DNA of 64,000 nucleotides from Amaurobius ferox. Lineage: Eukaryota; Arthropoda; Arachnida; Araneae; Amaurobiidae. A model generated the notes under the pieces. That model did not search any database and was not told where the DNA came from. It was given only the letters and a program-made list of their open reading frames with translations. The translations under genes and the position numbers were made by a program. Positions 12,301 to 21,504 of the stretch are shown one piece after another (position 1 is the first letter of the stretch; each line of letters begins with the position of its first letter). The stretch spans positions 137,931,203 to 137,995,202 of the forward strand of contig OX578133.1 of assembly GCA_951213105.1 (NCBI GenBank), read 5' to 3'.

Positions 12301-12921
12301 CCTGGTCGCATAAATATTTTCGCTGTTATTTAGTTATTTTCTAGAGCATTGTTAAACTTAATTTTACAACCAATAGTCTCTATGGACGAAATCATCAGTA
12401 TACAATTAATGTAAAACATTTAGCTAAGTTGAGCCCACCTTTTACAGAAACGAAATGTATTGTTTTCATTTAGTTTGACCTAGTCGCATGGGTATTTTCG
12501 CTGTTATTTAGTTCTTTTCGAGAGAATTATTAAACTTAATTTTACTATCATTGGTCACTATGGACGAAATCGTGAATATATAATTAAAGTAAAAAAATTA
12601 GCTAAGTTGAGCCCACCTATAGAAACAATATTTATTATTTTTATTTAATTTTACCTGGTCGCATAAATATTTTCGCTGTTATTTAGTTATTTTCTAGAGC
12701 ATTATTAAACTTAATTTTACAACCACTAGTCTCTATGGCCGAAATCATCAGTATACAATTAATGTAAAACATTTAGCTAAGTTGAGCCCACCTTTTACAG
12801 AAACGAAATGTATTGTTTTCATTTAGTTTGACCTAGTCGCAGTATTTTCGCTGTTATTTAGTTCTTTTCTAGAGAATTATTAAACTTAATTTTACTATCA
12901 TTGGTCACTATGGACGAAATC
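9398..12921. repeat. Four consecutive 881-bp higher-order repeats of Sat1
   Basis: The marker GTGAGTATATAATTAATG recurs at 9398, 10279, 11160, 12041 and 12922, always 881 bp apart. Within each copy monomer starts fall at offsets 0, 178, 353, 531 and 706, giving monomers of 178, 175, 178, 175 and 175 bp. The second and fourth monomers are close relatives (GAATATATAATTAAAG), as are the third and fifth (ATCAGTATACAATTAATG). The fifth has lost the CATGG step after GTCG. Differences between successive copies are very few, for example TTAGCTAAG in the first and TTAGCCAAG in the next three. Confidence 0.95.
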
Positions 12922-13544
12922 GTGAGTATATAATTAATGTAAAAAACTTAGCTAAGTTAATCCCACCTGTTATAGAAACAATATTTATTGTTTCCATTTA
13001 GTTTGACCTAGTCGCATATGTAGTTTCGCTGTTATTCAGTTCTTTTCTAGAGAATTATTAAACTTAATTTTACTATCATTGATCACTATGGACGAAATCG
13101 TGAATATATAATTAAAGTAAAAAAATTAGCTAAGTTGAGCCCACCTATAGAAACAATATTTATTATTTTTATTTAATTTTACCTGGTCGCATAAATATTT
13201 TCGCTGTTATTTAGTTATTTTCTAGAGCATTATTAAACTTAATTTTACAACCACTAGTCTCTATGGCCGAAATCATCAGTATATAATTAATGTAAAACAT
13301 TTAGCTAAATTGAGCCCACCTTTTACAGAAACGAAATGTATTGTTTTCATTTAGTTTGACCTAGTCGCATGGGTATTTTCGCTGTTATTTAGTTCTTTTC
13401 GAGAGAATTATTAAACTTAATTTTACTATCATTGGTCACTATGGACGAAATCGTGAGTATATAATTAATGTAAAAATTTAGCTAAGTTGAGCCCACTTGT
13501 TATAAAAATAGTATTTATTGTTGCCATTTAGTTTCACATAGTCG

Positions 13545-13630
13545 CATGAGTATGTAAAACTAAACATGAAGTAGTCGCTGTATATGAAGTAGTCGAAACT
13601 GTACATGAAGTAGTCGCATGAGTCGAATGA
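13545..13630. repeat. Short tandem repeat in the edge of Sat1
   Basis: Three copies of a unit of about 21 bp built on CATGAAGTAGTCG interrupt a Sat1 monomer. The core resembles the CATAGTCGCATGAGTA stretch of the monomer, so it probably arose by local slippage. Confidence 0.7.
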
Positions 13631-14203
13631 GTATTTTCGCTATTATTTAGATATTTTCTAGAGCATTATTAAACTGAATTTTACTACTACTGGTCTCTAT
13701 AAACGAAATCATCAATATGTAATTAATATAATAAATTTAATCCCACCTGTTTTATAGAAACAGTATTTATTGTTTCCATTTACTTTTACCTAGTCATATG
13801 GGTATTTTTGCTATTATTTAGATATTTTCTAGAGCATTAAGTTTAATTTTATTACCATTAATCACTATGGACGAAATCAGCAGTGTATAATTAATGCAAT
13901 AAATTTAACTAAGTTAAGCCCACCTGTATTTATTGCTTCCATTTAGTTTTATCTAGTCGTATGGTACTTTTGCTATTATTTAGATATTTTCTAAAGTATT
14001 AAACTTACTTTTACTACCACTGGTCTCTATGGACGAAATCATCAGTGTATAATCAATGTAATAAATATATAATTAATGTAATAAAGTTGAGTTTACCTGT
14101 TATAGAAACAATATTTATTACTTCCGTTTTGTTTTATCTAGTCGAATGCTATTATTTAGATATTTTATAGAGTATTAAATGTTATTTTAGAGTTGAAAAT
14201 TAT

Positions 14204-14275
14204 TCAGTCAGAGCCGGTGATCGATCACGGACCTCTTGAATCCCAAACTTGCTACCAACTACACCATTATGACCC
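14204..14275 (-). tRNA. tRNA-like sequence, degenerate
   Basis: On the minus strand the segment starts GGGTCAT and has a perfect Pol III A box, TGGTGTAGTTGG. A poor B-box counterpart is embedded in the palindrome GTGATCGATCAC. A TTTGGGA stretch could be a proline-type anticodon loop, but its flanks do not pair. The acceptor pairs only in part. It is best read as a tRNA pseudogene or SINE head at the end of Sat1, not a working tRNA. Confidence 0.35.
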
Positions 14276-15285
14276 TGTAAGAAATTACTAGAATTAACTT
14301 ACCATTTCATACTATATATTTATATAGAGAGAGGTAACACAAATAATTGTATGAAATTATTAGGAATAATTTTATCAAAATTATAAGAGTTCAACATATT
14401 GATCAAAGTTCATTTTATTCCATATAGTCAGTTTGAAAATCAACAGGTCGTACTCAACAATTGAAAGTAAGCGCACCAAATTTTTCTTCTGCAGGCATGC
14501 CACTGAGTTTTTCATTTCTTTTTATTTAATTTTCATTATATTGCAATTTTTTATTTCAACTTAAGGACAACAAGAAATTATAACGCCAAAGTGTTAATCT
14601 TTATTTTTTTTAAATAAAAAAGAAGAACTTGATAGATTTTAAAATTGAAATAACTCACTATTTTGTAGTGCTAAGCACTTGCTCAATATCTGATTTAAAA
14701 ACTAATTAATACCTTAAAACGTTATTTTGAATTTAATTATAGATCGAATACTTTTTAGTTTGATTTTTTATTTAATTTCGCGCCTTTTTACATGTTTTGT
14801 GATATTTCAAATTTTCAATATCTTATGAAAAGGGATTTAATAAGTTAGTAAACAAATCCAAAATGATGTTCTAAATATATTTTATTAGCAAAAAAAACAG
14901 AAAATTTCAAAGTATTTTATAAATTATCTTCTGGGTTATAAGAATTTAAATAGTTTACAGCACTAAAAAATACAAAACTGGGAAAACTTCATTTATTGTG
15001 ATCAATTTTAGTCCTTTAAATGCAAATAGACACTCACAAAAACATTTCTAACAAGTGTTCTAATTATGATATCGATGTGACATTTACAGGATAGATTTAT
15101 TAATATATAACAATGATTTTGCCCCAAAATTTGGAAAATCGAATTTCTTTTTAATTTTTAAAACCTCGTTGGTCTCCCCCCCCCCCCCCCCTCAAATTGA
15201 TATTTCTGTTTTCAAAATATATCGTACCCTTTAGCACACATACTCAAAAAACAGAACTCTAAAGGTGGTTGGTTTGTTTTAAAAA
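14276..15285. other. AT-rich DNA, nothing recognised
   Basis: Long T- and A-rich stretches with no supported frames. A run of 16 C lies at 15176-15191. Confidence 0.6.
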
Positions 15286-15289
15286 ATGA

Positions 15290-15390
15290 ACGAAATACGT
15301 AAATCTCCCTCCATCAAAATCGATAGTCCAATTTTCGACCCCCATCATAATACTTTCCTTCGCATGTACTACGCATTTTACTGAAAGTAA
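15290..15390 (+). mobile_element. R2 3'-end fragment
   Basis: The phrase AATTTTCGACCCCCATCATAATACTTTCC followed by a decayed hairpin ending CTGAAAGTAAAA matches the 3' end of R2 as seen at 39230-39313. The microsatellite and 5' part are missing or unrecognisable. (Only the key parts of the phrase are diagnostic: TTTTCGACCCC and ATACTTTCC.). Confidence 0.5.
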
Positions 15391-15795
15391 AAGTCTTCTA
15401 CATATTGAATAATGAAGGATACTTGGTCGAACAGGAAAATGTCAAACCTCTTACAGAAAAGGGATTTATTATTTCATTCGATTATATTCGTTCGATTGAA
15501 AATCAACTTCTCAGAGTTTCACCTAGAATATGAAAAAATACTGGAGGCTCAATCACAGTTTCATTCCGCACCGCATTGTTTGAAATCTTCTGAATGAATT
15601 TGAAAACAAATTAGTAGTTATTTATCAAAAATTAAGTAATAGATAAATAGGATATAGTAGGTAATTTTTACAAATGAATTTTGAAGCAAAAACGATGAAT
15701 AAAATTCTTTAACCGGCCAAAAAATTTTGTTTTATTCATTTGACCCTCCTATAGCTAAGTATGTCTATCCTTCGCCAAATCCATCCCTCTTGTAT
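15391..15795. other. AT-rich DNA, nothing recognised
   Basis: A 61-codon frame at 15412-15597 has no recognisable motif. Confidence 0.5.
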
Positions 15796-15799
15796 GAAT

Positions 15800-15925
15800 T
15801 TCAGGATTTACAGATTTACGTGCTCATATTCCGCATTTACACGGGGATGGCTTTTGGACGACGTCGAGAATCGAAGACGATATGCCCGAGTGTGATCCTC
15901 CTTCAATAACCACAGGGTTCAAATC
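15800..15925 (-). mobile_element. Degraded SINE, 5' and middle part
   Basis: On the minus strand, GATCACACTCGGGCATATCG then TCGATTCTCGACG and ATGCGGAATATGAGCACGT follow the order of the SINE at 54808 (GATCGCACTCGG, TCGATTCCC, ATGCGGAATACGAGCACGTT). The A box, 3' end and tail are gone. This is an old, truncated copy. Confidence 0.6.
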
Positions 15926-16017
15926 AATTATAAAATGATATTTTATTAAATAAAATTCTGTTGATAACTTAATATTTTACAACAGAGATAAGAGAAATTT
16001 TTGAAGTCAGTCATTGC

Positions 16018-16055
16018 AGCAGATACCTTACATTTTCGGGTATGTCAAACGGTGT
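16018..16055 (+). mobile_element. SINE 3'-end scrap
   Basis: AGATACCTTACATTTTCGGG and the following GTATGTC-AACGGT resemble the SINE 3' region at 55036-55068. It is too short for certainty. Confidence 0.35.
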
Positions 16056-16720
16056 CAGTCGAACGAGAAGTCAGTTATTGCATTGTCTCAAGTCAACTAA
16101 ATTTTTCGAGTTATTGGACTTTCTTAAGTTTGGCGATATTTTCCAAAAAATCGCCACATTTATCGCCAATATTTTATGAATTGAGAAAATAAATAATACT
16201 AATTTTAACAGATCTATATAATTAATTACAATCCAAGAACATTGCCACAAGAATAAAATGACATTTAAAAATATTGAAATTTGATTAAATCGGGAGTTCT
16301 AAAATACAGTCTTGCGCTCGATAATTTTAATAAACAACTGTCCTTCAATAATAAGCATCGCTTGACATAGTCGTTTAAGTAATGAGTTTGTTCCTCAACG
16401 TTGATATTAAATAATAAGCTTTACCACATACCACGTGATCTGTTTTTAAAATAAATTTAACCTTTTAATCTTTAATTCTCTAAAATCCTCTTAACTGCAA
16501 ACTATATTTCATGTATTAAACATTAAATGGCAGCAATGGTTCAACAATGGTTAACCCGCGAAATTTTCAAAATTAATATTCTTCATAGATTTAACATGGT
16601 GACCTTTAACCTCACGTAACGCAGTTCACAGATCGAATTTCAAAAATCGGGTTCAGTCATGACCTGTAACTAGGTGAATTCTATATAAATGTTAAAAATT
16701 TCGCGCATATCGGTCAAATA
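16056..16720. other. AT-rich DNA, nothing recognised
   Basis: No supported frame, repeat or RNA-like signal. Confidence 0.55.
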
Positions 16721-16845
16721 GTCAACAACATCAAACATGAGAAACAGCGTCAACAACACCAAACATGAGAAACAGCTTCAACAACACCAAACATGAGAAA
16801 CAGCTTCAACAACACCAAACATGAGAAACAGCTTCAACAACACAA
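16721..16845. repeat. 28-bp minisatellite, about four copies
   Basis: AAACATGAGAAACAGC recurs at 16733, 16761, 16789 and 16817, each followed by TTCAACAACACC or a close variant. Period is exactly 28 bp. Just downstream, at 16895-16915, a perfect 9-bp inverted repeat GATTGAAGC-TAT-GCTTCAATC could form a hairpin, and GCTATGCTTCAATCA is repeated at about 16937. Confidence 0.9.
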
Positions 16846-16921
16846 ACGTATTTGAGTTGTTGACAAAGACGCTCAGCTCGTTGTTGAGAAATTGGATTGA
16901 AGCTATGCTTCAATCATGAGA

Positions 16922-17624
16922 TCATTTCACATAGACCTCGCTATGCTTCAATCACATTTTGAGCAAAAAATTTTCCATGTAAAACAAAGTGACGATATTG
17001 TTTCAGAAGAGATATCTTAAATAATGATTGAATTTGCGGAACAGCATTTTCATTTGAAACAGCCATTGCAGAAACTTAAAACTGCATTGAAGATCATAAT
17101 TGTATATTAAATGATACATACATTAAATGATACATTCCTAATGTAAACAGAAATGACAACATAATATCAAAAGATAAATTTTAATGACTTTTGAATTTTG
17201 GATCAGTATTTTCAGTTGAAATGGTCAGAACACGAACTTAAAAATTATACATTAGAAAATTGTTATATCTATAATGGAACATTTTTGCGTAAAACAAAAC
17301 ACGACATCGTTTCCAACGCAACATTTCATCACTTTAGGTAAATAATTGAGCGTTTTATAACCAACTGGCGATGTGGAAATTCAGTGATACCCTTTCAAAT
17401 CCCTTTCTTTGAAATTCAGTGATTAACTTTATATGTATTATTTAAGTAGCGAGCAGGGATTTAGGACCCGGGAAACGGCGGGTAGTTCGTTCTAGTCATA
17501 TACATAGATTGTAAATTATCTATGTAATTCTGGACGAGTAAGCTGGTTAGCGGCTGATCAAAGATGACATTCAGAATTCCCGAAAAAAGAAATCGGATGA
17601 GAATTTATCTTTTGAAACATTTAC
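16922..17624. other. AT-rich DNA, nothing recognised
   Basis: No supported gene or repeat. Confidence 0.5.
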
Positions 17625-17638
17625 ACACAGCCTATTTC

Positions 17639-17696
17639 ACAGTTACCTTATACCTTTCTGGTAGGTTGGACGGTCTGGGTCTCAACAACAACAACA
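17639..17696 (+). mobile_element. 5'-truncated SINE stub with perfect TSD
   Basis: Only the last 58 bp of the SINE are present: TACCTTATACCTTTCTGGTA, the GACGGTCTGGGTCT block and a CAA-repeat tail. A perfect 14-bp duplication ACACAGCCTATTTC flanks it at 17625-17638 and 17697-17710. Severe 5' truncation with an intact duplication is the signature of target-primed reverse transcription by LINE machinery. Confidence 0.93.
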
Positions 17697-17710
17697 ACAC
17701 AGCCTATTTC

Positions 17711-18215
17711 TTTACTATAAACAAATGATCTAATGATGTGATTATGTCCAATAGATTTTGAATTAGATGTTCCCTTTTTAATTAATTTCTATGGTGATGG
17801 TTTTTCTCAGTATAATAATCAGATAGGAGAGAAAAGTGTTATATAAACTGATAACGGTTATAAGTTCACTAAGCAATAATCTCACTGAACAAGAAAGTTG
17901 ATTTGGGGATGGTAATTTCAACGAAACGACCCGCAGACAACTTTCATATGCTATACTATTACGATAAATTATGATTTTCTATAAACATTAAGGGCGACTA
18001 TAGGAGCAACCCACCAGATTTCAGGCGACTGCAGAAAATATCATTTAATAATAATTTAAATAATCCTCTAATAGTCTATAAGTAGTCTTCTTTGTTATCA
18101 TATTCGCCGAGAAACCGAGTCATGGACTATTTCTTGATAGTAACACTACGTGAAAGATATGTATTTCTAATTACATTAAATAAAACTGCTGCTTATAAGA
18201 AATTAAAAGGAATTG
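17711..18215. other. AT-rich DNA, nothing recognised
   Basis: The 79-codon frame at 18092-18331 ends inside an R3 copy and is not supported as a gene. Confidence 0.45.
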
Positions 18216-18219
18216 CTCG

Positions 18220-18332
18220 GCCCCCTAGAGAAGAATTTAAAAATCTAGGATATGCACTCGGCAACAAAGCGAAATTGACAAAACAAGCTAATTATAAAGC
18301 TGTAAAGCATCGTCTAATGAGTAGGAATTGAT
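18220..18332 (+). repeat. R3 repeat, partial
   Basis: TGCACTCGGCAACAAAGCG through GCATCGTCTAATGAGTAGGA matches the 3' part of R3 as defined at 785-1085. The upstream half is not recognisable. Confidence 0.6.
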
Positions 18333-18359
18333 AGTAAAACTGTTACAGAAGGCATTTAT

Positions 18360-18720
18360 TTAAAACAACTAGGGAACTTTGCCCCTGCTCGCTCTTCTCG
18401 CGCAACCCCCTTCGGGAGGCCTACTCGCAGAGCTGGTTTCATATCTACCTTTACTAAAAAGTCTACTTTCAAAAATCTCTTTTCTAGCCCTACCTATTTT
18501 CCCGCAAGAGGGAAAAGCAGGGATTTTTCTTAGCCCAGGGAATCCAAAAACTGAATTCCTTGATCATGAGCTCACTTCGCTAGCTATTTCATGCCAAACT
18601 AAAGTTTAAATCGATAAACGTTTTATTTCATCGTGTTACCCTATTATTTCTCTATAAACGTACCAAATTTCATATTTTTGTATATTATAGTTTTTACGGA
18701 CGATACAGAGAAATCGCTAG
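18360..18720. other. GC-richer segment with local inverted repeats
   Basis: TTCCCGCAAGAGGGAAAA and CGGGAGGCCTACTCGC give small inverted repeats. A 76-codon frame (18379-18609) is leucine- and proline-rich with no known motif. The downstream phrase GTACCAAATTTCATATTT and the ATTATAGTTTTTACGG that follows recur near 20215, so part of this is an interspersed repeat. Identity unknown. Confidence 0.4.
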
Positions 18721-18956
18721 ACGTGCCGATACGAAAAAAAAGTTCACTTCAGAAGTGCATAAAAAATAAAATATCTCAAAAACTACATCGAAATTAAAAG
18801 AGGGGCTCCGTCCTGCAAAAATTCACCCATGTAGGTACCCGCCTGCAAAAGTCCGTGGTCTTGCTAGTGTTAGTCTATCCAAGGCGCGAACTCGCAGCTC
18901 AAATATTTTGCCTTTGATTTTGACATCAAATATTTCTTAAACTACAATATATATCA

Positions 18957-20067
18957 AACAAGAAAGATCAATCATGCTTAAAGCATTGATTATGAAACAC
19001 TTTCCAACTTCAATGCAATTTTATTTAAAACAGTCGAAAATGCAGTACATTCCTCGGTAATATTTTAAAACTTATCATAATACTACATTAATTTATTATA
19101 TTTGAAAAATTAAACCTTCATTGAAAAACATGAACTTCATTCAAATGACGGCATTGAAATAAAAATTGCCTGGTTTAAATATATCTGAAAAGCGATACAT
19201 TCCACGGTAATATTTTTAAAACTATCATAATACTACGATAATTTATTATATTTAAAAACTTCATCGAAAACAACTGAAATTAATTCAAATGACGTCATAG
19301 AAAAAATAAATAAAAAGAACGAATATGAGTCTGCAGGGAAAGACATGTGCTGCCCACATCAGAATTTTTAACAATATTACAACAATGATTTATAGAAGTG
19401 AACGGGGATTATTTTCAGGCCATTTCGAAAAAAATGTATGATCTATATTTAAAGATCCATCAAATTTTTGTCGAATAAAATGTTCAACAAATTTAAGCTG
19501 TGTACCAAATTTTAACTCTCTAGGACGTAGGAAAGTGCATTAAAAATGCCATCAAATAAATTTATCATGAAGAGTTATATAAAATTTAAAAAAATGAAAA
19601 ATTGTTATCTACGAAATTTATTTTAAAATGTGAAGCCACTCCCATATGCAAAACATTTAAACAAATGGAGAGATATTTATTATATAATATATCTCTCTTT
19701 TCTTTCTGGAAGATATCCCAAAGTCAGAATTTAATTGAATTTGTTTTTTTCCCTATATTAAATAATTTTTAATTAAAAAACTACTTAACATATTTTACTG
19801 AATTTTTTTTTATATATTCTATGGGATAATGTGAATATTTTCTAAAAATTTCGAAGCAATTCGTGAATTTTAAATTTACTTAAAAAATGTTTGAAAAATT
19901 AGGTCCCATAGGGTTCAATGTATTTCATTTTTTCAACCCGGGTTCAATAAAAAACTAATTGGGTGATATTATTTATTTATATTCCCATAGGTCCTACAGA
20001 CCGTCTGAACAACATACTAAAATTTCATTTTGATAAAGTCATTTTTACGGCAGTTATCGTGCTAACG

Positions 20068-20113
<46 letters not shown>

Positions 20114-20159
20114 ATGAACAAAGTCATAAACACTTTTCAACTTTGTTGTAAAGTGTTAA
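18957..20159 (+). mobile_element. R1 element, rearranged copy
   Basis: The 5' end starts AACAAGAAAGATCAATCATG, with the 5' hairpin formed by AATCATGCTT and AAGCATTGATT. The 3' end has a GACA microsatellite (20069-20113) and the terminal hairpin AACACTTTTCAAC-TTT-GTTGTAAAGTGTT. The interior differs from other R1 copies. From about 19310 it switches to the 5' tip of an R2 element in reverse orientation, then to unrelated sequence, and resumes as R1 near 19750. No coding sequence. A 62-codon frame at 19963-20151 is only translated microsatellite. Confidence 0.85.
19320..19363 (-). mobile_element. R2 5'-tip fragment inside R1
   Basis: On the minus strand TCTGATGTGGGCAGCACATG is followed by TCTTTCCCTGCAGACTC, the R2 5' terminus. 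Only about 45 bp of R2 is present and no R2 3' end lies to its left, so it is a fragment, not a simple insertion. Confidence 0.75.
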
Positions 20160-20169
20160 TAAAGTGTTA

Positions 20170-20515
20170 AAAACGGTTTATTTCAGCGTATTCTCCAAAG
20201 CTTTTTCTACAAGTGTACCAAATTTCATATTTATATATGCAATAGTTTTTGCGGTACGAAGCAAAGAATCTCGGGAAACGATAAATTTGCCAAACAGCGG
20301 CGGCGTGAGCTACATTTTTTAAATATTGAGAGAAATGATTATTGGCGAATGACTATTATGTTTAAGAGTGGTACAATAACCAACACTTACATCAACAGAA
20401 ATCATGTGTAAAGTCTGTTTGAGATGCCTTCCATCAGAGGCAGTGCACATTTGAGTTCCAAAAAAAAAATTACTGAACACTTAAATAAGCATTAGAAGTA
20501 TCATCGTGTTAGAAA
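20170..20515. other. AT-rich DNA, nothing recognised
   Basis: It shares a short phrase with 18660-18700 (TACCAAATTTCATATTTAT). Otherwise no feature. Confidence 0.45.
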
Positions 20516-20519
20516 CCCT

Positions 20520-20905
20520 GATGATACAACTTCTGGACAAGCATTTATTGCCTTCCGTATACGCGTTACGCTCGTTCTTGGTGTCTATTCCTACTCATTA
20601 GACAATATTCTACAATGTTGTAGTTGACTTTTCACATCTATCACGCTTTGATGACAAGTTCGTTATCCCAACTTTCTGAATTAACCGCTAAGAGTGCTGA
20701 AATCCCGTATATTCGATCTGTCATGTTTACTTTACAGTAGATAGGCCTAATGTGCATAGTCATATACTTTTATTCCAACGTTTCTGGGGGCGCTTAAGGA
20801 CTTTTATAGAAACCATCTATATTTTTGGATATGCGTATTTTACATAGTTAAAGTTAGCCGTAAATAATACATTTCAGTATATTCTTCATCTTCTAGACAA
20901 CTTCG
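20520..20905 (-). repeat. R3 repeat, long copy
   Basis: It contains GGTGTCTATTCCTACTCATT, AGACAATATTCTACAATGTT, a block near TTCGTTATCC and the AGATAGGCCTAATGTGCATA block. It ends in GTTAGCCGTAAATAATACAT. This covers the whole of R3 as seen at 785-1085, in the opposite orientation. Confidence 0.7.
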
Positions 20906-20911
20906 TAATAG

Positions 20912-21040
20912 ACATTTTCGTCCATATCGCTTTGTTGCCGAGTTCGTTACCCTAACTTATTAAATGCCCCTCTAGGAGGCCTTCAATTTATTCGATCACT
21001 TTACTATAAATAAACCAAACGTGTACTGTAATAGATGTAA
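20912..21040 (-). repeat. R3 repeat, partial second copy
   Basis: CGCTTTGTTGCCGAGTTCGT, then TACCCTAACTTATTAAATGC, then TATTCGATCACTTTAC repeat the middle of the copy immediately upstream, in the same orientation. Confidence 0.6.
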
Positions 21041-21504
21041 CGAGTAAAATGAGTACTATTAACGCCCTATTTATCTATAACATTTTTAGTATTTCTTAGC
21101 AAATTAAAATATTCCCTATTAATCTTTAACTGCGTTTTCGACCACGGACAATAAATTTATTCGCATGGATTATCTAGATGAAAAGAAGCCACTGGCAGAT
21201 TATTTGAGCTACGTTCTCTTAATCTTTGGAGCATGGTGAGGTATCTCATAAAAAAAACTGAAAAGAATGTGGAAAAATTGATTTTTCATTAACTGTTCCA
21301 TTTTTCTGGCACATTTAACAAGCTCTATAGCCTGCCAAGAAATTCTCTGAGCTCGCGAAATTATAAACTCAATTGTGTAGAACGTATAATTTTCGTATTT
21401 AAGGTGTTACTGAGTTTTTCTCGCATCGAATAAACAAGAAAAAGAAGCATATTCCTGGGCGAAATACGGATGTTTTGTAATAACGCCAGTATTTTTTTTA
21501 ATTC
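21041..21504. other. AT-rich DNA before Sat2
   Basis: Nothing recognised. The last 60 bp grade into Sat2. Confidence 0.5.

Larger units (their letters stand above)
8841..14190. repeat. Sat1 satellite array, 175-178-bp monomers
   Basis: About 5.3 kb, roughly 30 head-to-tail AT-rich monomers. Each contains TATGGACGAAATC, TTAGCTAAGTTGAGCCCACC, TTTCGCTGTTATTTAG and TTATTAAACTTAATTTTAC. The centre (9398-12921) is a five-monomer higher-order repeat of exactly 881 bp, nearly identical between copies. The left edge and especially the right edge, after about 13500, are divergent and contain deletions. This is the usual pattern of an array homogenised in the middle. Monomer length is in the range typical of centromeric satellites, but no function can be read from sequence. 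Confidence 0.95.

Noticed and set aside
18379..18609. Leucine-rich 76-codon frame as a membrane peptide
   Set aside because: It is within a repeat-like segment with small inverted repeats and has no supported start or homologue.
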